The position numbers and the translations under genes are program-made. DNA of 37,875 nt from JANMDS01 sp031430575 (GTDB lineage: Bacteria > Pseudomonadota > Gammaproteobacteria > Burkholderiales > Casimicrobiaceae). The notes beneath the pieces are model-generated. The model was not told the origin of the DNA. It worked only from the letters and a program-made list of their open reading frames with translations, and ran no database searches. The stretch spans positions 1 to 37,875 of the forward strand of contig JANPBT010000049.1 in assembly GCA_031430575.1 (NCBI GenBank), given 5' to 3'. Numbering within the stretch: the first letter of the stretch is position 1; every line of letters begins with the position of its first letter. Positions 7,753 to 16,837 of this stretch are shown piece by piece.

Positions 7753-8463
7753 CTACCGACGGCGCAGCACGACAACGCAGCGCTCCGCTTCAAGCCGGGG
7801 CACTTTCAACGGCACCACTTCGCGCACTGCCCAAGCGGTCTGCGCCAACTCAGCGATTTCGTCATCGGGCGATTTGCCCTTAAGCGCGAGCATAACGCCC
7901 CCGCCCACGACACAACTTCCGGCTTGATCGACGAAATTTTTAAGCGATGAAAATGCCCGCGAAGTCACAATATCATATTGCGATTTCACGTCTTGTATAC
8001 GTAAATGCTCGCCCTTAACGTTAGCAAGCGCATGCTTACTCACGAATTCGGTCACCGTATCAATCTTTTTGCGCACGGAATCAACCGCCACGATCTGGGC
8101 TTCTGGAAGCGCAATCGCCCATGGAACGGCGGGCAAGCCAGCGCCCGAACCGACATCAAGCACCGAAATTGCCCCAATACCTGCGGCGCAGTTTTGCCGC
8201 AAAACGGGCAACGCCGCCAAGCTATCAACGATAAGTACCGTTAGCATTTCGGCGGGATCGGTCACCGCCGAAAGATTTATGAGCGCATTCCAATGCAACA
8301 AATGATTGAGGAAAGCCAAGAGTTTTTGCTGCTGAGCATCATCAAGCGAAAGCCCAAGCGCTGCGCAATCAGCACGCAAATGCTCTGAAAATAGCGAAAT
8401 CTGCGCCGCAGGTATGGCAGAAATCATCCCCGGTCGGCGGGGCTGATCGTGGGTGCGCAGCAT
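7753..8463 (-). CDS. rsmG: 16S rRNA m7G527 methyltransferase RsmG (GidB)
   Basis: RsmG uses SAM to methylate N7 of G527 in 16S rRNA. The SAM motif LDVGSGAGLP lies at residues 102-111, counted from the ATG at 8463. Other typical stretches are NALINLSAV and VTSRAFSSL. An upstream in-frame ATG at 8496 is possible, but 8463 has a better ribosome-binding site (GAAGG, 9 bases upstream). Two dispersed elements are read in frame: IPAAQI (17-22) in the N-terminal extension and CAAGI (92-96) in the loop between the helical domain and the Rossmann fold. The usual neighbour mnmG is displaced by the 4.5-kb gene at 8576-13063. Confidence 0.95.
   Translation of the reverse strand: MLRTHDQPRRPGMISAIPAAQISLFSEHLRADCAALGLSLDDAQQQKLLAFLNHLLHWNALINLSAVTDPAEMLTVLIVDSLAALPVLRQNCAAGIGAISVLDVGSGAGLPAVPWAIALPEAQIVAVDSVRKKIDTVTEFVSKHALANVKGEHLRIQDVKSQYDIVTSRAFSSLKNFVDQAGSCVVGGGVMLALKGKSPDDEIAELAQTAWAVREVVPLKVPRLEAERCVVVLRRR
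8177..8195 (+). repeat. Dispersed element inside rsmG, core 8179-8191
   Basis: Exact core. It is read on the coding strand as N-C-A-A-G-I, the only copy in the window using this frame. It sits just before the SAM motif. Confidence 0.95.
8397..8415 (-). repeat. Dispersed element inside rsmG, core 8401-8413
   Basis: Exact core. Read on the coding strand as I-P-A-A-Q-I near the RsmG N terminus. Confidence 0.95.
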
Positions 8464-8575
8464 TACAGTTGCCTTCGGGTGCCGGGTCGTTTTCATGCCG
8501 CCAGTTTAATCGCCGCCGCCTATGGAAGCCCGTCACTTTTGCGCAGATCCCACTGGCGGCATCGCATGTGATCCA

Positions 8576-11500
8576 TCAAGGGCGAAATCCTGAGTCTTGC
8601 TCCGAAAGGATGAAATACAAATAACCATATTGATCTTGGATGTAAGTTTTATACGCGCTCGGCGAATAAAAGAGCGTGGATTCGGGGTAAACCGATCCTG
8701 CCGAGGGAATCGAACGTATCGGAATAAAGTCTGAATTTGCGCTCGGGTATATCAGCGTCTGTCCAGATTCAATCGCGAGGCCATTGTAGTAACTATATTC
8801 GGTCGATTTTGTCGCCGGGTTGTACCAAAGCAGCGCTGATTTTGTGATCGTTTGATTACTACGATACGAAGAAATCGGCTTCCATCCTCCCGGCACATCC
8901 CATCGCAGCAGCCCGCCACCTGCCCAGTTCAAACCGTTCATAAACCAAACGCCGGTTTCGCCTGTGCCTTCTTTATGTAAGATGAGGTCAGATTTGCCAT
9001 CACCATTTAAATCTGCAGTGGTCACTGGTTTCCAATCGTTAGGGCCACCACCGTAGTAAATTGCTTGGCCTTCTCGATAATTCATGCCGTTCATAAGCCA
9101 AACCGCAATACCGCCGGCGCTGGGGTGGTACCAAACGATATCAGCATGACCGTCATCGTCTAAGTCGCCCACGGCCATGGGTCTCCAGCCCGCCGGGCCA
9201 TCGTTCAGAATGACACGGCTATCGGAGACGACGAGCGCATCGACTAGCCAAATCATCGTTTGACCCGTCGTTTCGTTGTAAAGCAACACATCTGCTTTGC
9301 CGTCGCGGTTAAAGTCACCCGTGCCGACGGTCTTCCAGCCCGGCCCTGGAGAGCCTAGTGTATTCCCTGACTTAAACGATGACCCATTCATGAGCCACAC
9401 CGCAAACCTGCCCGAGACTGGGTTTTGCCAGAGAATATCGCCAACGCCATCGGTATCAAACTGCGCTTTTGATTGATCGAATAATCCATGTGCGCCCTGG
9501 GCATTGAGGGTCACACCGACAGGGCCATGCGCTGTATCAAATTGCATCGTCCCGGTGACGTTCACCCCGAGGGATCGCGGTGCAGCACTAACCGCGATTC
9601 GGCAGATGCTATTGGGCGCAATGTTTACGCCGTTTGCCCCGACGCCTGCGCATGTCCCTTGAATCGTCGCGCGAAGGATCGCGCTAAATTCGGCAGGTTT
9701 ACTGGGCGTGTAATCCCAGTTTGTATTAACCGATCTCGCCCCGTCGACTGACGCCCAAAGCGTGCCGGATGACGGATTGGAGATGTCGAAGTACGTCTGA
9801 ATTGGAAAGCGGTTGGCACTATTAGCGGCCCAGTCCGCAGAATACATTCGGCTTGAGAACGAGAAAACATTTGACGGGGTAAAGCGCAGCGGGGTTGAAT
9901 CATTAATTCCCGTGCCGCTGATATTAATCGTTGCAGCGCCAAAGGCATTGGTAACTCGAACTTCGCCGGTATCTACCCCAACGACAGAAGGTCGGAATCT
10001 GATCTCAAAGGTGCACTGCGCGCTGTCTGTCGGCAGAGTCGCCGGAATTGGGCCGCAGGTGCCATCGGAAACGATAAACGCTGGATTTGTCGAAGTAATC
10101 GCTGCTATCGTATTTGAACCGTAAGAGTTGAAAATTACCGTTGTGATGTACGCGCCAGAAACGGTACCGATAACTTGGCTTTTAAACGGCAAATTTGTAA
10201 GATATGAAATCGGTTTAGTACCCAGAACGGCCTTTGCTGGGATGCGCACAAAGCCTGAACTCGTGCGCAGCACCAGATTGCCGTCAAAACTCAAATATCC
10301 GACGTAGTACACAGTGAGCGTGCAATCGCCGACGGGCAATGCCCCCCCAGCCACGCAGGAGCCTCCAAGACTAATCTCACCGCCATTAGACGAATAAAGC
10401 GGTAAACCTTGCGCATTTTCAAGAAACGCACCTCGAATTAAACCGCCCACTTCAGAAAAAGAAAGCGTTAACGTCACCGGCACGGGGGTGGCGGAAATTT
10501 CTCGATCGATATTGCCAAAATTGATGCTTGCCGGGGCAACAGTCGGGGGGCGCTTCCCATCTACAGTTTGCCCTGATAAAGTCACCGTAGCGGCACCGGC
10601 AGTTGACCGTACTTGGAAAACTTCAGAGTGACTTTCACCCGCATACGATGATCTCGGTTGGTACGCAAAACCCAGGTTGCATGCCGCGCCGGCGGCGAGC
10701 GTAAACGGATACGCCGGGCAATCGCCCCCCGACCGCACAAAATAGGATGGTGGAGAGCCACCAGTCACTGTCAACGCCGACCCGCCACTATTTCTCAAGG
10801 TGACATTGCGTGAGTAAGATGATCCCCCCGGTAAGGCGGCGCCGAGATCAAGCGCTACTTGATCGAAAGCAAGCGTCGAGTTGCTGTTATCTGCCGCGAT
10901 AGCCCACGGCACTTCCAAAATACCGGCTTCGCTATCCAGTGCAATTTTGCCGGCATAGCGCCACGGCTTTACAGCGTTGTAATTGTTAAAAGTTACAAAA
11001 AATCGACAAGTTTGCCCGGGCTGAACCGTAATGCTGCTAATCCCGCCACCGTAAAAATATCCACAGCTTGTGTTGGTAGAAAGCCCGATTGCACCATTGC
11101 CGTTAATCGGCTCTTTTACGGTTGTCTCGTTAAAGCTACTGTGCACTTTAACGGGTGTCCAGTTGGGATTAAACACTGAGAAGCTGGCGCTGCTATCCGA
11201 TGCATCGGGCGCAAAGGAATTCAATCCAAAATTGAGATCACTATCTTGGATGACTAACGGGCTCAAGCCGCGGGCAGCTTCCCCAGAAATTTCAGCGCGC
11301 GCGGCCCCTACTGACGAGTTGACATACAAATAATTGCCGACAAACGCCGATGCGGTATCAGAGGCGACCGAAAAAGTCATTGTGCACGCCGCGCCCGCCG
11401 CGAGGGTAAACGGAAGCCCCGCAGCGCAGGTGCCGCCATTACGACTCGCCGACGTTAGCGGAAAGTGCTCGACCGGCGCAGTGATCTTCAGAAGACTGGT

Positions 11501-13063
11501 CGAGGTCACGCTCACTGGCGATGCGCTGGTATTGGCAATCGTCAAGGGTGGAGTAGTGCGACTCCACCCTTGTGCGAGCACGCCGAAATCGATATTGCTG
11601 ACGGAGAGCGCGCCAGCCACTGGGGTTCCGAGCGTGATCGAGACTGGAACGCGAAGCAGCCCAAGATTAGTGCCGATCTCAAACTCAGCGCGCGTTGGGA
11701 TCGGTCGCGTATCGGAAGCGAGATCAAAAATGAACGAAATCTCGCATGATTCACCGGGCGCTTGCTGCGTCTGCGTACATGCATAAGCGTCCACCACAAT
11801 ACGGGATGAGTCAACCATTCCGACCCATCTCGTATTCAAGGTGCGCATCGTATAGTTAAAGCTTGAGTTCGTCACCCGCAATTTTGCGTAAGCGTACCGA
11901 TTGATCGTGGCAGCGCTTGCTGCAAGCTGGTGGAGCCCGAAATCAACGCTCGCAGCGGGGCTCAGGGTTGGTGGTCGAAGTGCATCAAGCGCATAAAAAC
12001 TGACCGGAATTGCGGCGTTCGTTTGCGGGCTGTGAATCTGCAGCGTGCGATTGACGAGGTAGTTCGCTTGGCTCGCTAGATATGAAAATTCAACGGTGCA
12101 CGAACCATTCACCGGCACGACGATTGGTGTAGATCCAACGCAAGTACCGCCGCTCAAACTCAGTGGATCAGCGTAGTAGTATTGATCAAAGTGAGTCCCA
12201 GTAATCGTGGCACTTGCCTTGGAGGTATTGGTCACGGCATAGCTGCGGGTAAACGTATAGCCCGCACCGACAGGGCCATGCATGATCTCACCCCCAGCGA
12301 CGGTAAATGGCGAGACTGAAGTGGTGGGCACTACAGAAAGGGCCACTGGGATAGAAAGCGTGCCGGCAGAAGTGTGTAGGTGTACGTTTGACGAAAATGC
12401 TGCCGCAGTGCTGCTTGACCCCACACCACGTAGGGAAAGGCTGCATTTTCCTCCCGGCAGAAGCACGTCAGCACAATTGTAGGAATCAAGACTAACCCAA
12501 TATGCTCCTGCGCTAAATCCGTTAATGCTGATCGTTACGCTCGTTGAATTGGTAATCGTTACTTCACGCGTAGCGTATTCGTTCAGTCGCACTGCCCCTA
12601 GATTAACGCTTGCGATGGAAGGTGTTGGAAGTGGGCCGAAGCCAGTGATCGCGTTGGCAGTGACATAGGTATACCCAGTACCGGCTACGTAGAATTGATC
12701 GCCCTTATAGCCGACGCCGGCAGCAGTCGTCGCGGTATATCGAATCACATAAGTGCACGATGCACTACCTGCTAGCGTGATCGTCGCTTGGCAGGTCCCA
12801 CCGGCAATGGTGAAACCGCTGGTAGCGCTCAGCGTGAATACTGGCGTCGCGTAAGTCGAGATCGTCGCGTTGGTGACGGTCAGCGTTTTTTCAACTGGCG
12901 CGCCGCCAACGATGGCATCCCCTAAAAATAATCGGTCAGCTGAATAAGTGAACTGCCCCCAACTCGGGATCGAAATCGCGAGTGTTGAGAGCGCGAGCAC
13001 TGTTTTGCAAAGTGCCATTGCAGTTGAAATTGATAAAGCAAATCGATCCCGAATTACGCGCAT
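8576..13063 (-). CDS. Giant secreted protein: choice-of-anchor D (ASH-like) repeats plus FG-GAP/VCBS repeats
   Basis: This 1495-residue protein starts with a signal peptide ending at about residue 36 (SIPSWG-Q). AGGAA lies 9 bases before its ATG. Residues about 40-1180 are tandem Ig-like units of about 100 residues, each with a pattern like 'VNLGAVRLNEYATREVTITN' and a Cys-containing 'GGTC..LAAGASCT' segment. These are typical of choice-of-anchor D / HYDIN-like domains. The C-terminal part (about 1190-1420) has FG-GAP/VCBS repeats with calcium-type loops: DTDGVGD, DFNRDGKAD, DLDDDGHAD and DLNGDGKSD. The paired cysteines suggest a disulphide per unit. It is probably a surface or secreted adhesin-like protein; no enzyme motif is seen. 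It sits between mnmG and rsmG, which are normally adjacent, and contains no dispersed element over 4.5 kb. Both facts suggest later insertion. Confidence 0.85.
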   Translation of the reverse strand: MRVIRDRFALSISTAMALCKTVLALSTLAISIPSWGQFTYSADRLFLGDAIVGGAPVEKTLTVTNATISTYATPVFTLSATSGFTIAGGTCQATITLAGSASCTYVIRYTATTAAGVGYKGDQFYVAGTGYTYVTANAITGFGPLPTPSIASVNLGAVRLNEYATREVTITNSTSVTISINGFSAGAYWVSLDSYNCADVLLPGGKCSLSLRGVGSSSTAAAFSSNVHLHTSAGTLSIPVALSVVPTTSVSPFTVAGGEIMHGPVGAGYTFTRSYAVTNTSKASATITGTHFDQYYYADPLSLSGGTCVGSTPIVVPVNGSCTVEFSYLASQANYLVNRTLQIHSPQTNAAIPVSFYALDALRPPTLSPAASVDFGLHQLAASAATINRYAYAKLRVTNSSFNYTMRTLNTRWVGMVDSSRIVVDAYACTQTQQAPGESCEISFIFDLASDTRPIPTRAEFEIGTNLGLLRVPVSITLGTPVAGALSVSNIDFGVLAQGWSRTTPPLTIANTSASPVSVTSTSLLKITAPVEHFPLTSASRNGGTCAAGLPFTLAAGAACTMTFSVASDTASAFVGNYLYVNSSVGAARAEISGEAARGLSPLVIQDSDLNFGLNSFAPDASDSSASFSVFNPNWTPVKVHSSFNETTVKEPINGNGAIGLSTNTSCGYFYGGGISSITVQPGQTCRFFVTFNNYNAVKPWRYAGKIALDSEAGILEVPWAIAADNSNSTLAFDQVALDLGAALPGGSSYSRNVTLRNSGGSALTVTGGSPPSYFVRSGGDCPAYPFTLAAGAACNLGFAYQPRSSYAGESHSEVFQVRSTAGAATVTLSGQTVDGKRPPTVAPASINFGNIDREISATPVPVTLTLSFSEVGGLIRGAFLENAQGLPLYSSNGGEISLGGSCVAGGALPVGDCTLTVYYVGYLSFDGNLVLRTSSGFVRIPAKAVLGTKPISYLTNLPFKSQVIGTVSGAYITTVIFNSYGSNTIAAITSTNPAFIVSDGTCGPIPATLPTDSAQCTFEIRFRPSVVGVDTGEVRVTNAFGAATINISGTGINDSTPLRFTPSNVFSFSSRMYSADWAANSANRFPIQTYFDISNPSSGTLWASVDGARSVNTNWDYTPSKPAEFSAILRATIQGTCAGVGANGVNIAPNSICRIAVSAAPRSLGVNVTGTMQFDTAHGPVGVTLNAQGAHGLFDQSKAQFDTDGVGDILWQNPVSGRFAVWLMNGSSFKSGNTLGSPGPGWKTVGTGDFNRDGKADVLLYNETTGQTMIWLVDALVVSDSRVILNDGPAGWRPMAVGDLDDDGHADIVWYHPSAGGIAVWLMNGMNYREGQAIYYGGGPNDWKPVTTADLNGDGKSDLILHKEGTGETGVWFMNGLNWAGGGLLRWDVPGGWKPISSYRSNQTITKSALLWYNPATKSTEYSYYNGLAIESGQTLIYPSANSDFIPIRSIPSAGSVYPESTLFYSPSAYKTYIQDQYGYLYFILSEQDSGFRP

Positions 13064-13231
13064 GGTGAGCGTTCCTAGTTGGTTTTTCTCATGAATTTTT
13101 GCGCAATTTTTTGCGTCTTCTAAGCAGTCTAGCCCATATTTACAGACGGAAACTAAATTTTTACGCCGTGAGCCAGCACCTTAAAACGCACTTAAGTTGC
13201 TTGCCGAAATGGCTAGGCTCAATCGCTCCAT
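13064..13231. other. Spacer between the giant protein gene and mnmG
   Basis: This AT-richer 168-base spacer has no recognised gene or strong hairpin. It presumably holds the promoter of the giant gene. Confidence 0.4.
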
Positions 13232-15238
13232 TTATTGGCTCGCAAAGCTCCGCTTTTTCAAATGCACCATCAACAGCGAAATCGCAGCGGGCGTAACGCC
13301 GGAGATGCGGCTGGCTTGCCCGAGCGTTTGCGGGCGTTGGGCGTTGAGCTTTTGGGTCACTTCTGCTGAGAGGCCGCGCACATCTTTGTAGTCGAGGCCA
13401 TCAGGCATCGGCAAATTTTCGTTCGCTTGCTGGCGGGCAACTTCTTCGCGTTGCCGGTTGACGTAGCCCGCATATTTAATCTCGATTTCCACTTGCTCGC
13501 GCACGGGAATCATCATTGCCGGATCGACGATTTCAGGTGAAATCTGCGCCGCAGGTAAGCCTGAAAAATCAGCGCTGCGGCTTTCGTCGGCATCTGGCGC
13601 GCTGCCTTCAGCGAATACCTGCGGCGCAGATTCGGCACTTTTGAGGGCAATTTCTACGTGCGCTTGATCAAGCTGCGCGTAAGTCACGCTTGGGCGCTTG
13701 AGTAGGTCGGCAAAGCTATATTCGTGCTCAAGAGGCGCGCCAAAAAGCTGAGTCGCAGCAGCAACGCTTAGCATTTTGGGATTAACCCAAGTAGTACGCA
13801 GGCGCTCACTTTCACGGACAATAGCTTCCTGCTTACGCTCGAACGCTTCCCAACGGGTATCGTCGACTAAACCGAGGCGACGACCGTGGGCGGTCAGGCG
13901 CAGATCGGCGTTATCTTCGCGCAATTGCAGGCGGAATTCCGCCCGGCTGGTGAACATCCGATACGGCTCGGAAACGCCCTGAGTAATCAAGTCGTCGACG
14001 AGCACGCCAAGGTAGGCCTCATCGCGGGCAGGGCACCAGCTTTCGCGCCCGAGCACTTTCAGCGCGGCGTTTGCGCCAGCGAGCAAGCCTTGGGCTGCCG
14101 CTTCTTCGTAGCCCGTCGTGCCGTTGATTTGCCCGGCAAAAAAGAGATTTTTGATCGACTTGGTTTCTAGCGTTTCCTTGAGCGCACGCGGGTCGAAGTA
14201 GTCATATTCGATTGCGTAGCCGGGACGCAAGATGTGGGCATTTTCTAAACCTTTCATCGAGCGCACGAGCGCGAGTTGCACATCAAATGGCAGGCTGGTT
14301 GAGACGCCGTTCGGGTAAATCTCGTGGGTCGTTAAGCCTTCCGGTTCGAGATAAATTTGGTGCGACGATTTAGCCGCGAAACGATGGATTTTGTCTTCAA
14401 TGCTTGGGCAGTAGCGCGGGCCCACACCTTCGATCACGCCGGTATACATCGGCGAACGATCGAGCCCGGCGCGGATAATGTCGTGCGTTTGCGCGTTGGT
14501 ATGGGTAATCCAGCATGGCACTTGCCGCGGGTGCATCGCGCGGGTGCCCAAAAAGCTGAAGACCGGCTCTGGCGTATCGCCTGGCTGGGTATCCAAAATC
14601 GCCCAATTAATCGTCTTGCCATCGAGGCGCGGCGGCGTGCCGGTTTTGAGTCGCCCTTGCGGCAGCTTGAGCTCACGCAAGCGCGCGCCAAGCGAAGTCG
14701 CCGCCGGGTCACCCGCGCGGCCGGCGGTGTAATTTTGCAAGCCAACGTGAATCAAGCCGGACAGGAAAGTGCCAGCGGTGAGCACCACCGATTTCGAGTA
14801 AAAGCGTAGCCCGACTTGCATGACCGCACCGGCCACCCGATCACCTTCGACGATCAAATCATCGACTGCACCCTGAAACAGCGTTAGATTCGGCTGATTT
14901 TCAAGCCGCCCACGGATTGCGGCTTTATATAAAACCCGGTCTGCTTGCGCGCGCGTTGCCCGCACTGCAGGGCCGCGCGAGGCGTTGAGCGTGCGAAATT
15001 GAATCCCCGCTTCATCGGTGGCGATGGCCATCGCGCCGCCGAGCGCATCGACTTCGCGCACGAGATGGCCTTTGCCGATGCCCCCGATGGATGGGTTGCA
15101 GCTCATCGCGCCTAAAGTCTCGATATTGTGGGTGAGCAATAAGGTTTTGGCGCCAATGCGGGCTGCTGCAAGTGCGGCTTCGGTGCCGGCGTGACCTCCG
15201 CCAACGACGATCACGTCGAAATGTTCTGGGAAATTCAT
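13232..15238 (-). CDS. mnmG: tRNA uridine-5-carboxymethylaminomethyl modification protein MnmG (GidA)
   Basis: MnmG is the FAD-dependent partner of MnmE that installs cmnm5 at U34 of several tRNAs. The 668-residue protein has the FAD motif VVGGGHAGTEAA (11-22), the signature CNPSIGGIGKGHLVRE (47-62), GTPPRLDGKT, and the C-terminal helical domain. It is about 40 residues longer than E. coli MnmG (about 629). Much of the excess falls at residues about 533-566, just before EIEIKYAGYVNRQ. This extra stretch begins and ends with dispersed elements read as SAPQV and LPAAQI. A near-perfect parS site lies 51 bases upstream of the start codon. Confidence 0.97.
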   Translation of the reverse strand: MNFPEHFDVIVVGGGHAGTEAALAAARIGAKTLLLTHNIETLGAMSCNPSIGGIGKGHLVREVDALGGAMAIATDEAGIQFRTLNASRGPAVRATRAQADRVLYKAAIRGRLENQPNLTLFQGAVDDLIVEGDRVAGAVMQVGLRFYSKSVVLTAGTFLSGLIHVGLQNYTAGRAGDPAATSLGARLRELKLPQGRLKTGTPPRLDGKTINWAILDTQPGDTPEPVFSFLGTRAMHPRQVPCWITHTNAQTHDIIRAGLDRSPMYTGVIEGVGPRYCPSIEDKIHRFAAKSSHQIYLEPEGLTTHEIYPNGVSTSLPFDVQLALVRSMKGLENAHILRPGYAIEYDYFDPRALKETLETKSIKNLFFAGQINGTTGYEEAAAQGLLAGANAALKVLGRESWCPARDEAYLGVLVDDLITQGVSEPYRMFTSRAEFRLQLREDNADLRLTAHGRRLGLVDDTRWEAFERKQEAIVRESERLRTTWVNPKMLSVAAATQLFGAPLEHEYSFADLLKRPSVTYAQLDQAHVEIALKSAESAPQVFAEGSAPDADESRSADFSGLPAAQISPEIVDPAMMIPVREQVEIEIKYAGYVNRQREEVARQQANENLPMPDGLDYKDVRGLSAEVTQKLNAQRPQTLGQASRISGVTPAAISLLMVHLKKRSFASQ
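13540..13558 (-). repeat. Dispersed element inside mnmG, core 13544-13556
   Basis: Exact core, read as L-P-A-A-Q-I at the downstream edge of the extra MnmG segment. Confidence 0.95.
13615..13633 (+). repeat. Dispersed element inside mnmG, core 13617-13629
   Basis: Exact core, read as S-A-P-Q-V at the upstream edge of the extra MnmG segment. Confidence 0.95.
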
Positions 15239-15288
15239 AAGCGCTTGATTTTAATGGAAAACCCGGGTTTGCACCTGGTGCGCGGATT

Positions 15289-15304
15289 TGTTTCACGTGG
15301 AACA
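15289..15304. promoter_or_regulatory. parS centromere site (one mismatch)
   Basis: TGTTTCACGTGGAACA differs from the consensus TGTTTCACGTGAAACA at one base. It lies upstream of mnmG. Confidence 0.9.
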
Positions 15305-15447
15305 TCCATTTTCACCGTCGATTTTCTTTACACTTGGCTGCAACGGGGATGTGCAATGCGTTGATTTAAAGCTTACTTTATTAGCGGCACGTTTATTGCT
15401 GAAATTGTCAGCGCTCAGCGCCCAAAAATAATACCTAAGGAGTTCCA

Positions 15448-16218
15448 ATGAAGTTTTCGTTCCTACGATCGATTCAATTGATCGCAGCAATCTCAACGTT
15501 TGCGCTGGGCGCTAGCGCTGCTTTCGCAACGCGCCTCTCGCATGTTGATAGCGACACAGTCAGAAACAGCGACGGCACTTATAGCTACACCTTCACGGTA
15601 TTCAACGACAGCCATCCACTTTTGGGCGGGCCCTGTGGTGGCGACGCAGATCGACCACTTGGCCCTGATGGCCGAAGCGCTCCAGATGCCGCCGTTTCCG
15701 ATCCATCCGATTGCCTTTTTCATCGGGTTACGGAATGGTCGATGCCATATTTCGGCGACTCTGGAATTACCGGGGTATTGTCGCCGTTTCGCTGGGGAGT
15801 CTCAGTCGAGACCATAGGTGTGGCAAACGCCTTAACCTTTTACGATGGTGGAATCCCGACCTGGCTCGAGCCCGCCGATCCGTTTTATTTTGGCGCTTCA
15901 AGCCCATTTTCTAGCGTATCGCAAATTTTGCGGTGGTACACATTCGACTCGTGTGGCGATGGCTGCTTCGGCTTCATCAATCCTCAGCGATCGCGTGATG
16001 GATTCGGCTTTACCTCAACGTTCGGCGCAACGGCCGCGCCTTACGACGCCGGCTGGGTCGACGAGCGTCGCCGCTCAGGCGACCCTGACTTTCCGCTCGC
16101 GGGAATCCCCAATTCGCCGAGCGTTGCCCAGGATAACGCAGTACCTGCGCCGGCGCTACCCGCGCTGCTCTTCATTGGCTTTGCCGCAGGTTTGCGGGTC
16201 TCCCGCAAACTAAACTGA
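15448..16218 (+). CDS. Secreted protein with PEP-CTERM-type sorting signal
   Basis: This 256-residue protein has a signal peptide ending GASAAFA (about residue 27) and a glycine/aromatic-rich body. Its C-terminal tail has VPAPALPAL, a hydrophobic helix, then a basic end (RVSRKLN). That is the PEP-CTERM arrangement cut by exosortase, in a variant with VPAP for VPEP. Four cysteines (two pairs, CGGD...DC and CGDGC) suggest disulphides. A strong ribosome-binding site (TAAGGAG) precedes the ATG. A rho-independent terminator follows at 16237-16266. The body family is not recognised. PEP-CTERM proteins are typically exported together with exopolysaccharide or floc matrix. Confidence 0.8.
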   Translation: MKFSFLRSIQLIAAISTFALGASAAFATRLSHVDSDTVRNSDGTYSYTFTVFNDSHPLLGGPCGGDADRPLGPDGRSAPDAAVSDPSDCLFHRVTEWSMPYFGDSGITGVLSPFRWGVSVETIGVANALTFYDGGIPTWLEPADPFYFGASSPFSSVSQILRWYTFDSCGDGCFGFINPQRSRDGFGFTSTFGATAAPYDAGWVDERRRSGDPDFPLAGIPNSPSVAQDNAVPAPALPALLFIGFAAGLRVSRKLN

Positions 16219-16236
16219 CACCCGTTTCTGCATCAT

Positions 16237-16266
16237 AAAAAAGAGGCGGCGATCGCCTCTTTTTTA
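16237..16266 (+). terminator. Rho-independent terminator
   Basis: AAAAAAGAGGCG, loop GCGAT, then CGCCTCTTTTTT: a strong stem with a T run. It is symmetrical enough to work in both directions. Confidence 0.85.
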
Positions 16267-16283
16267 TTTCTGAAAATGAACCA

Positions 16284-16299
16284 TGTTTCACGTGAAACA
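16284..16299. promoter_or_regulatory. parS centromere site (perfect)
   Basis: Exact TGTTTCACGTGAAACA palindrome, directly after the terminator. Confidence 0.97.
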
Positions 16300-16345
16300 T
16301 GCGCCGCCCTGCGGGGATTCGGGCACAATCGAGGTTTAAACCGTC

Positions 16346-16364
16346 AAATCTGCGCCGCAGGTAT
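16346..16364 (-). repeat. Dispersed element, core 16350-16362
   Basis: Exact core, between parS and the start of the VOC gene. If translation were extended upstream it would read NLRRRY, a frame never seen in the confident genes, which supports the start at 16377. Confidence 0.95.
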
Positions 16365-16376
16365 TCGACCTCAACC

Positions 16377-16796
16377 ATGCAAATCCAGCCCTTTCATCTC
16401 GCCTTCCCTTCTCACGATCTCAACGCTTCCCGCGATTTTTATCTCGAAAAACTCGGCTGCAAAGAAGGTCGCAGTAGCCCACATTGGGTCGATTTTAACT
16501 TTTATGGGCATCAAATCGTGGCGCATCTTTCCCCAGAAGCGTGCTCGATGGCGAAGACGAGCGAAGTGGATGGCGATAACGTGCCCATTCGCCATTTCGG
16601 CGTCGTGCTCTCGATGGCGCAGTGGAATACGCTCGCCGACCGACTAAAAGCAACCAAAACCGAGTTCGTCATTGAGCCGCATATTCGCTTCAAAGGCGAG
16701 CCGGGCGAGCAGGCCACGATGTTCTTCTTAGACCCATCCGGCAATGCGATTGAGTTCAAAGCCTTTGCCGACATCGGCTCACTTTTTGCGAAATAG
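16377..16796 (+). CDS. VOC-family (glyoxalase/dioxygenase-fold) protein
   Basis: This 139-residue protein is a single-chain vicinal oxygen chelate protein with two beta-alpha-beta-beta-beta halves. The first metal-type His is in QPFHLAFPSHDL. The second half ends FFLDPSGNAIEFKAF, with the Glu that usually binds metal. HQIVAHLSPE and RHFGVVLSM supply the middle strands. It resembles small VOC proteins annotated as glyoxalase-like or bleomycin-resistance-like; the substrate cannot be told. The ATG at 16377 was chosen because the upstream extension would translate the dispersed element and parS. Confidence 0.85.
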   Translation: MQIQPFHLAFPSHDLNASRDFYLEKLGCKEGRSSPHWVDFNFYGHQIVAHLSPEACSMAKTSEVDGDNVPIRHFGVVLSMAQWNTLADRLKATKTEFVIEPHIRFKGEPGEQATMFFLDPSGNAIEFKAFADIGSLFAK

Positions 16797-16818
16797 TCAT
16801 ATCCAACCTGAGAATCAA

Positions 16819-16834
16819 TGTTCCACGTGAAACA
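16819..16834. promoter_or_regulatory. parS centromere site (one mismatch)
   Basis: TGTTCCACGTGAAACA, one base from consensus, four bases before the ATG of the GNAT gene. ParB occupancy there could affect its translation start or promoter. Confidence 0.9.
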
Positions 16835-16837
16835 ACC

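Noticed and set aside
11334..11786. 150-codon plus-strand frame opposite the giant surface protein
   Set aside because: Antisense shadow of the repetitive gene; composition mirrors the coding strand.
14357..14809. 150-codon plus-strand frame opposite mnmG
   Set aside because: Shadow of mnmG in GC-rich sequence, with no family resemblance and no ribosome-binding site.
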